A stretch of DNA of 18,809 bases, taken from positions 1 to 18,809 of the forward strand of contig NZ_CABUIW010000043.1 of the NCBI RefSeq assembly GCF_902491705.1, in the 5' to 3' direction. Shown here one piece after another: positions 14,055-18,809 of the stretch. Position 1 is the stretch's first letter. The number at the start of each line of letters is the position of its first letter. Source of the DNA: an uncultured Lactobacillus sp. (GTDB lineage Bacteria; Bacillota; Bacilli; Lactobacillales; Lactobacillaceae). A program made the position numbers and the translations under genes. The notes under the pieces are model-generated. The model had not been told where the DNA came from. It made no database searches and worked only from the letters and a program-made list of their open reading frames with translations.

Positions 14055-14903
14055 ATGACTATTGGAGAATTATTGAAGGAGTACCGGCTTAAAAAAGGCC
14101 TTACTCAAAAACAATTTGCGGATGGAATCATCAGCACATCTTATTATTCAAAAGTAGAAAAGAATGAACACAGAATTACTGTGGAAGACCTTATCGCAAT
14201 TCTTGAACACAATAATATTGCTATGTGGACTTTCTTTAAGAAGTTAAGCTTAAAAAGTGATTTTCAACATGAATATGTTACAAAGCTGGAAAACGATGTT
14301 CTAGATGCTTATTACCATTCAGACAGAAAAAAGCTTGAAGAAATACGACAAGACGTTGAAAACAGCACTGTGCCTAACAAAGAAGAATATCTTTTGCTTG
14401 TTGACGGCTGGATTGAAAATCAAAAAGATGATGATGAAGAGCCAAATATAGAAATCAGAAATGCTTTAAAGGATAAAGTATTTAATATTCCAGATATTAA
14501 TAAAGAAAAGCTAAATCTATTCTGTAATTTTATGGATTTCTACGATCTTGACAGTAATATGATGATAGCTAAAAATGCTATTAATAAGTTTATTGATAGT
14601 AATGATACTGAAATTCTAGAAGTTCTGTTGGCAATTATTGATAACCTGCTGTATTTATCAGTAAAAGAAAACAATTTTAGTTACGTAGATTACTTAATTT
14701 TTAGTGCTGATAAAGTTTCGCTTAGACCGCAATTTTATTTCTATCAAAACTTATTGTCTTTCTATAAATATTTAAATAATTATCACTTTAATGGTAATCA
14801 AGATGACTTAGATGCTTGCCGAACAATTGTAAAAAGTATGAAGCTAACTGGAATGAAGTCATATGGAACTGAATTAGAAGAATTTTTAAATAAGCATATC
14901 TAA
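14055..14903 (+). CDS. Rgg/GadR/MutR-family transcriptional regulator, second copy
   Basis: This 282-residue protein is collinear with the gene before it over its whole length. The helix-turn-helix is nearly identical (KKGLTQKQFADGIISTSYY), the first 24 coding bases are the same as in the first copy, and shared blocks include KDDDEEP, LFCNFM and NLLYLS further on. It probably arose by tandem duplication, with divergence largest at the C-terminal end. The ribosome binding site AGGGA overlaps the upstream stop codon. Two similar regulators side by side could form heterodimers or respond to different peptides while sharing an operator; this is inference. There is no terminator-like hairpin directly after it. 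Confidence 0.83.
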   Translation: MTIGELLKEYRLKKGLTQKQFADGIISTSYYSKVEKNEHRITVEDLIAILEHNNIAMWTFFKKLSLKSDFQHEYVTKLENDVLDAYYHSDRKKLEEIRQDVENSTVPNKEEYLLLVDGWIENQKDDDEEPNIEIRNALKDKVFNIPDINKEKLNLFCNFMDFYDLDSNMMIAKNAINKFIDSNDTEILEVLLAIIDNLLYLSVKENNFSYVDYLIFSADKVSLRPQFYFYQNLLSFYKYLNNYHFNGNQDDLDACRTIVKSMKLTGMKSYGTELEEFLNKHI

Positions 14904-14957
14904 AAGTGGTATTTGAATTTGTCTGTTTTCTTTATTTTTTCTTCCATCCGCAAAAAC

Positions 14958-14966
14958 TGCTATAAT
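14958..14966 (+). promoter_or_regulatory. Extended -10 promoter for the HAD nucleotidase
   Basis: TGCTATAAT is a perfect extended -10 element. The -35 position is T-rich without a good hexamer. Transcription from it would give a leader of about 30 nt, with AAGGA at 14988-14992 before the TTG start. Confidence 0.6.
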
Positions 14967-15001
14967 TAATCTTCCAACAAATAAAGAAAGGACTAATTCC
15001 A

Positions 15002-15709
15002 TTGCGTTATAAACAAATTATTTTTGACGTTGATGACACCATCATCGACTTTGCGGCAACAGAAGAATTTGCTTTGCACAGTCTTTTCAATGCACATCAT
15101 TGGCCACTATCTCAAGAACTTCAACGCCAATATCATGCCTACAATCAAGGATTATGGCGCAGACTTGAACAAGGCGAATTAAACTACGAGCAGTTAAGTG
15201 AAATGACCTTCCATGATTTTATTAAAGATCATTTCAATATCGAAATTGATGGCAAGAAGACAATGGATGAATACCGCTCATATTTCGGTGAAGCACATCA
15301 ACTTTTGCCTGGTGTAAAGGACACATTGAAATTCGCTAAGAAGCAAGGCTATAAGTTAACTATCTTGAGCAATGGCGAAAAATTCATGCAGAACCATCGC
15401 TTGGAACTTGCCGGCGTGAAGAAATACTTTGATTTAATTGTCACTTCAGAAGAGGCACATTATTCTAAGCCAAATCCACATGCCTTTGATTATTTCTTCA
15501 GTCGAACTGAGATTGGTCCTGACGAAACCGTCTTTTTTGGCGACGGATTGCAATCTGATATCTTGGGTGCAGAAAAGTATGGTTTTGACAGTATCTGGTA
15601 CAACCACCGTCACCGCAAGAATACATTGAATTTGCATCCCTTGTTTGAAGTGGAAAATTACCCAGAATTTGTTAAATTAATGCAAAATGATTTTCAAAAG
15701 AAGTATTAA
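15002..15709 (+). CDS. yjjG: HAD-family nucleotidase, YjjG type
   Basis: A 235-residue subfamily IA HAD hydrolase. Motif I is DVDDTI (Asp9 nucleophile, Asp11 acid/base), motif II is the LSNGE segment (Ser123), motif III is Lys156 in SKPNP, and motif IV is GDGLQSD (180-186). A helical cap occupies residues 18-105. The VDDTIIDF start and LSNGEKFMQNHRLELAGV segment are those of the YjjG/YfnB family, which dephosphorylates noncanonical pyrimidine nucleoside monophosphates and thereby limits their entry into DNA. The start is TTG at 15002, with AAGGA 9 nt upstream. A perfect terminator follows 17 nt after the stop. Confidence 0.85.
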   Translation: MRYKQIIFDVDDTIIDFAATEEFALHSLFNAHHWPLSQELQRQYHAYNQGLWRRLEQGELNYEQLSEMTFHDFIKDHFNIEIDGKKTMDEYRSYFGEAHQLLPGVKDTLKFAKKQGYKLTILSNGEKFMQNHRLELAGVKKYFDLIVTSEEAHYSKPNPHAFDYFFSRTEIGPDETVFFGDGLQSDILGAEKYGFDSIWYNHRHRKNTLNLHPLFEVENYPEFVKLMQNDFQKKY

Positions 15710-15726
15710 TTGAATTAAATTGGTAG

Positions 15727-15760
15727 GTATCTTATCTTTGAGATAAGATACTTTTTTTTT
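15727..15760 (+). terminator. Strong terminator immediately upstream of the TetM-like gene
   Basis: An 11-bp perfect stem (15727-15737 with 15741-15751, arm gtatcttatct) with a 3-nt loop is followed by nine T. It ends one base before the AAGGTGA ribosome binding site of the next gene. It terminates the nucleotidase transcript and sits where an attenuator of the downstream gene would be. Confidence 0.9.
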
Positions 15761-15771
15761 AAGGTGAAATT

Positions 15772-17697
15772 ATGAAAAAAATCACAACAGGAATAGTTGC
15801 TCACGTTGACGCGGGCAAGACGACTCTTTCTGAAGCCTTGCTATATAAGGCAGGTAACTTGCGCACGCTAGGGAGAGTGGATAACGGGGATGCATTTTTA
15901 GATACGCAGCAGCTTGAGAAAAAGCGCGGAATTACTATTTTTTCTCATGAAGCTAAATTGACCACTGATGATGCAGAAATTACTTTGTTAGATACACCGG
16001 GACACGTCGACTTTGCTTTTCAAACCGAAGAAGTGCTAAGCGTTCTAGATTATGCGATTTTGGTTATTTCGGCAACTGATGGTGTTACTAGCTATGCCAA
16101 GACGCTGTGGAATCTGCTTAAAAAGAATAATGTGCCTGTGTTTATTTTTGTGAATAAAATCGATATTACAGGTGCAGATCAAGCACAGGTGCTCAGCGAT
16201 ATCCAAAAGAATTTAAGTGAAAACTGTTTAGATTTCAGCACAGAAGATCAAACTTTTTATGAAAATATTGCTTCAGTAGATGAACAACTGCTAGAGAAAT
16301 ATTTGAACGGTGAAAAAATTGCAGATAGTGATATTCAAGATTTAATCGCCAAAAGAAAAATCTATCCAGTTTACTTTGGTTCTGCCTTGAAGTTAACTGG
16401 GATCACAGAATTCTTGACTGGCTTTGATAAGTGGACTCGCGCTAAAGAATTTTCTTCTGAGTTTTCTGCGAGATGCTTCAAGATTTCTCATGATAAAAAT
16501 GGTGAACGTCTCAGCTGGATTAAGGTTTTAGGTGGCAGTCTAAAGGCTAAAACTGAGTTAGCCGGAGAAAAAATAAATCAACTGCGCGATTATAACGGCG
16601 AAAAGTTTACTACGATTGCGGAAGCAAATGCTGGAGATATCGTGGCTGCGACTGGATTAACAAAAACTTATCCAGGACAAGGATTTGGCGTTCCAGATGC
16701 CAAAGAAGCCAGCCTAAAGCCGGTCTTAACATACAAACTTGATCCTCTTAAAGAAGATATTCATGCTTGTTTAACAGCGTTAAAAACTCTAGAAGATGAA
16801 AATCCGCAACTTCATGTAACTTGGTCAGAACATTTACAAGAATTGCGCGTTCAGGTAATGGGCAAGATCCAGCTCGAAATTCTAAAGCAGTTTTTGCAAG
16901 ATCGCTTTAATTTAACAGTCGATTTTGAGCAAGGCAGCATTTTATATAAAGAAACGATTGCTAAGCCAGTAGAAGGCGTGGGTCACTTCGAACCACTTCG
17001 GCACTACGCTGAAGTACATCTTTTGATGGAACCAGGCGAGCGAAACAGCGGTGTGATTTTTGAAAATAAATGCAGCTTAGAGGTTTTAACCAAAAATTGG
17101 CAGCATCAGATCATGACTGCTCTTAAATCCAAAGAGCATCTTGGAGTTTTAATAGGTACGCCAATTACAGATGTGAAAATTACCTTGCTTGGCGGAAAAG
17201 GTAGTATTGTGCACTCAGTAGGTGGCGACTTTAGAGAGGCTACTTATCGTGCGGTGCGCCAAGGCTTGATGGAATTGAAAACTAGAAATCAATTGACGCT
17301 GCTTGAGCCATGGTATGATTTTCGCCTTGAAGTTAGTCAAGAGCATGTAGGCCGCGCTTTAAATGATATTCAAAGAATGAATGGTCAATTTAATACACCA
17401 GAAAATAAGGGCGATCGCACCATTATTGAAGGATCAGCTCCAGTCAGCGAAATGCAAGATTATGCCGCAGAAGTTCGTGGTTATACGCATGGTGACGGAC
17501 TGCTTGAATGCGTGGTTAAGGGCTATGAGCCATGTCACAATGCAGAAGAAATTATTGCTCAAGCTGATTATGATCCTGTTTCTGATTTAGAGAATACGCC
17601 TAACTCAGTTTTCTGTTCACATGGCGCAGGTCACACCGTAACATGGGATAAGGTTCCTGAAACGGCACATTTCCCATATACATACCCATTAAACTAA
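15772..17697 (+). CDS. TetM/EF-G-like translational GTPase (ribosomal protection family)
   Basis: This 641-residue protein has the length of TetM (639) and all GTPase motifs: G1 AHVDAGKTT (10-18), switch I RGIT (52-55), G3 DTPGH (74-78) and G4 NKID (128-131). The EF-G-like domains II-V follow, with the later half containing LLEPWYDFRLEV and VGRALNDIQRMNGQF, which align with the domain IV region that in TetM reaches the tetracycline site. The C-terminus, with SVFCSHGAGHTVTWDKV, is that of the divergent Firmicutes 'translation factor GTPase' group rather than acquired TetM/TetO. Tetracycline resistance is therefore not established; a role in relieving stalled or drug-bound ribosomes is likelier. 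AAGGTGA lies 6 nt before the ATG. A terminator lies directly upstream, implying readthrough or attenuated expression. Confidence 0.82.
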   Translation: MKKITTGIVAHVDAGKTTLSEALLYKAGNLRTLGRVDNGDAFLDTQQLEKKRGITIFSHEAKLTTDDAEITLLDTPGHVDFAFQTEEVLSVLDYAILVISATDGVTSYAKTLWNLLKKNNVPVFIFVNKIDITGADQAQVLSDIQKNLSENCLDFSTEDQTFYENIASVDEQLLEKYLNGEKIADSDIQDLIAKRKIYPVYFGSALKLTGITEFLTGFDKWTRAKEFSSEFSARCFKISHDKNGERLSWIKVLGGSLKAKTELAGEKINQLRDYNGEKFTTIAEANAGDIVAATGLTKTYPGQGFGVPDAKEASLKPVLTYKLDPLKEDIHACLTALKTLEDENPQLHVTWSEHLQELRVQVMGKIQLEILKQFLQDRFNLTVDFEQGSILYKETIAKPVEGVGHFEPLRHYAEVHLLMEPGERNSGVIFENKCSLEVLTKNWQHQIMTALKSKEHLGVLIGTPITDVKITLLGGKGSIVHSVGGDFREATYRAVRQGLMELKTRNQLTLLEPWYDFRLEVSQEHVGRALNDIQRMNGQFNTPENKGDRTIIEGSAPVSEMQDYAAEVRGYTHGDGLLECVVKGYEPCHNAEEIIAQADYDPVSDLENTPNSVFCSHGAGHTVTWDKVPETAHFPYTYPLN

Positions 17698-17815
17698 AAC
17701 TTCTTGCATGAAATGAAATATATGATTACCTGTGAAAGAAATTTCATTTTCATCGAAAAATAGTGAAACAAAAACGTTTACATAGTAAGATTAGGGTATT
17801 GGAAAGGTGATACGC
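17698..17815 (+). promoter_or_regulatory. Spacer with a cre-like site before the Cof-type phosphatase
   Basis: CAAAAACGTTTACA at 17769-17782 matches 12 of 14 positions of the CcpA operator consensus, so catabolite control of the next gene is possible. A 9-bp inverted repeat (aaatgaaat/atttcattt, about 17710-17748) without a T run may be a weak end signal of the GTPase gene. No clear -35/-10 pair was found, and the short frames here have no ribosome binding site. Confidence 0.35.
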
Positions 17816-18634
17816 ATGACTACAATACCCTTTAAAGCCGTAGCTGTTGATATGGATGGTACTTTTTTAACAGATAAGAAGACTTTTGATCATCAGCTAT
17901 TTGGTAAAATTTTAGACAAATTACACGCAAACAACATCCCCTTCATTTCAGCCACAGGAAATCAATTAATCAGATCACACGAATACTTTGAAGAATTCAC
18001 TGAAGGAATTGATTATGTATCTGAAAACGGTGCAATCTTAGAGGCCGATGGAAAGGTCATCAAAAAGACGGCACTTGACTATGATATTGCTCAAAAGTTG
18101 CTCCATTTTATTCAAACAGAATATCTAGAAGCAATCATCATGGTTAGTGCAGAACATCATTGCTACGTCCTAAAGAGCATGGACAAGGCAGATAAAGATG
18201 ATATTCGAATTTATTACCGCAGGGTAAAAGAAATTGATAAATTCACTGATATCGATCCAAGCGACTCCATTTTAAAGGTGTGCCTGACTGCAGATGATGA
18301 GTTAGCTACAGTTATTCAAGATCGCTTCAATGAAAAATATGGCGACTATGTTCGCGGAACTAGTAGCGGCAATATGACAATTGACTTGGTGCACAAGGGC
18401 ATCAATAAGGCTGAAGGTGTAGCCGATATGCTTAAGTATTACAATATTGATCAAAAAGATTTAATTGCTTTTGGTGATGGCGAAAATGATATTGGCATGC
18501 TTGAAGCATGTGGCTATAGCTATGCAATGGAAAATGCTAATGCTAAGACCAAGGCTGTGTCTAAGTATGAAGCACCTTCAAACAACGATAATGGTGTATT
18601 AAAGGTCTTAGCTAAATATTTAGATATTGAATAA
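17816..18634 (+). CDS. HAD-family phosphatase, Cof type (subfamily IIB)
   Basis: This 272-residue hydrolase has Cof-family motifs: motif I VDMDGTFL (Asp12 nucleophile, Asp14), motif II SATGNQ (Ser45/Thr47), Lys198 in NKAEGV and motif IV GDGENDIGML (220-229). The C2B cap lies between about residues 80 and 185. Cof/YidA-type enzymes dephosphorylate sugar phosphates or cofactor precursors such as flavin and pyridoxal phosphate; the substrate here is unknown. I chose the ATG at 17816, because the earlier in-frame GTG (17807) is part of the AAAGGTG ribosome binding site. A cre-like site upstream would fit a role in sugar phosphate turnover. The 3' flank is disrupted by an insertion element 36 nt later. 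Confidence 0.87.
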   Translation: MTTIPFKAVAVDMDGTFLTDKKTFDHQLFGKILDKLHANNIPFISATGNQLIRSHEYFEEFTEGIDYVSENGAILEADGKVIKKTALDYDIAQKLLHFIQTEYLEAIIMVSAEHHCYVLKSMDKADKDDIRIYYRRVKEIDKFTDIDPSDSILKVCLTADDELATVIQDRFNEKYGDYVRGTSSGNMTIDLVHKGINKAEGVADMLKYYNIDQKDLIAFGDGENDIGMLEACGYSYAMENANAKTKAVSKYEAPSNNDNGVLKVLAKYLDIE

Positions 18635-18670
18635 AAAGAAAAACAACTACAAAGAAAAGCCTGATTGAAG

Positions 18671-18809
18671 TGGGACCTAAAAAGTAGACATTTTAAAACA
18701 TAGGATTAATAGAGGCTTGATTCCGATATTCTTTCGGAGTTAAGCCTTTTAATCTGCTCTTTATCCTTTCTTCGTTATAGTATTTGATATATTCCTCTAT
18801 AGCTTGAGC
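18671..18809 (-). mobile_element. Edge of an IS3-family insertion sequence
   Basis: The terminal sequence tgggacctaaaaagtagaca (18671-18690) resembles the TG-starting inverted repeats of IS3-family elements, followed by the transposase end on the minus strand. The element runs off the window edge, so its other end, target duplication and copy state cannot be seen. The boundary at 18671 is approximate, by a few bases. Confidence 0.65.
18693..18809 (-). CDS. IS3-family transposase OrfB, C-terminal end (partial)
   Basis: The last 38 codons of a minus-strand gene that continues beyond the window. The residues EEYIKYYNEERIKSRLKGL then TPKEYR are the standard C-terminal end of IS3-family (IS150 group) integrase-type transposases, in which the IKYYNxxRI motif carries the final catalytic-domain helix and the LTPxEYR motif follows. 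The stop is TAA at 18695-18693. Only the end is present, so integrity, a frameshift with OrfA, and activity cannot be judged. Confidence 0.85.
   Translation of the reverse strand, partial: AQAIEEYIKYYNEERIKSRLKGLTPKEYRNQASINPMF

Noticed and set aside
17725..17766. A 13-codon frame (MITCERNFIFIEK) upstream of the Cof phosphatase as a leader peptide
   Set aside because: There is no ribosome binding site before its ATG, and no terminator follows that it could control.

Overview
The window reads as a low-GC Gram-positive chromosome segment from the Lactobacillus acidophilus/delbrueckii group. The main reasons are a class II (adenosylcobalamin-dependent) ribonucleotide reductase of the L. leichmannii type, a SLAP-type surface protein, ECF vitamin uptake, strong AGGAG ribosome binding sites and frequent TTG starts. 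The species assignment is an inference from gene types; no database search was possible.

Layout. (1) 31-3916, minus strand: a B12 use-and-salvage operon of rtpR, a DUF4430 (transcobalamin-like) lipoprotein, a CbrT-like ECF S component and a PduO adenosyltransferase, with a NrdR-box-like palindrome upstream and a terminator at the end. (2) 4053-5701, plus: an AI-2E-family membrane protein overlapping an SGNH esterase. (3) 5852-6034, minus: a 60-residue membrane protein. (4) 6139-7570, plus: a GPH/SLC45-type sugar permease whose promoter carries three cre-like sites. (5) 7663-8100, minus: a small secreted SLAP-like protein with a palindrome inside its promoter. (6) 8351-11278, minus: a three-gene ABC importer of the TrpXYZ type. 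It is preceded by a roughly 245-nt leader holding a predicted 14-codon peptide with a Trp codon, a 13-bp hairpin and two terminator-like hairpins, the last directly before the ribosome binding site. (7) 11324-11731, plus: a 55-residue membrane protein and the C-terminal remnant of a surface protein gene. (8) 11825-14903: an MFS exporter divergent from two tandem, paralogous Rgg-type regulators. (9) 14958-18634, plus: a YjjG-type nucleotidase, a TetM/EF-G-like translational GTPase with a strong terminator just before its ribosome binding site, and a Cof-type HAD phosphatase. (10) 18671-18809: the edge of an IS3-family element.

How the parts work together. The first operon forms a complete chain: B12 capture at the surface, ECF import, adenosylation, and use in dNTP synthesis. 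The TrpXYZ-like operon looks controlled by transcription attenuation, most plausibly coupled to leader-peptide translation, since no T-box motif is visible. The sugar permease looks catabolite controlled. The most interesting regions are the trp-type leader (10998-11243), the transcobalamin-like lipoprotein in the B12 operon, and the terminator-fronted TetM-like gene.
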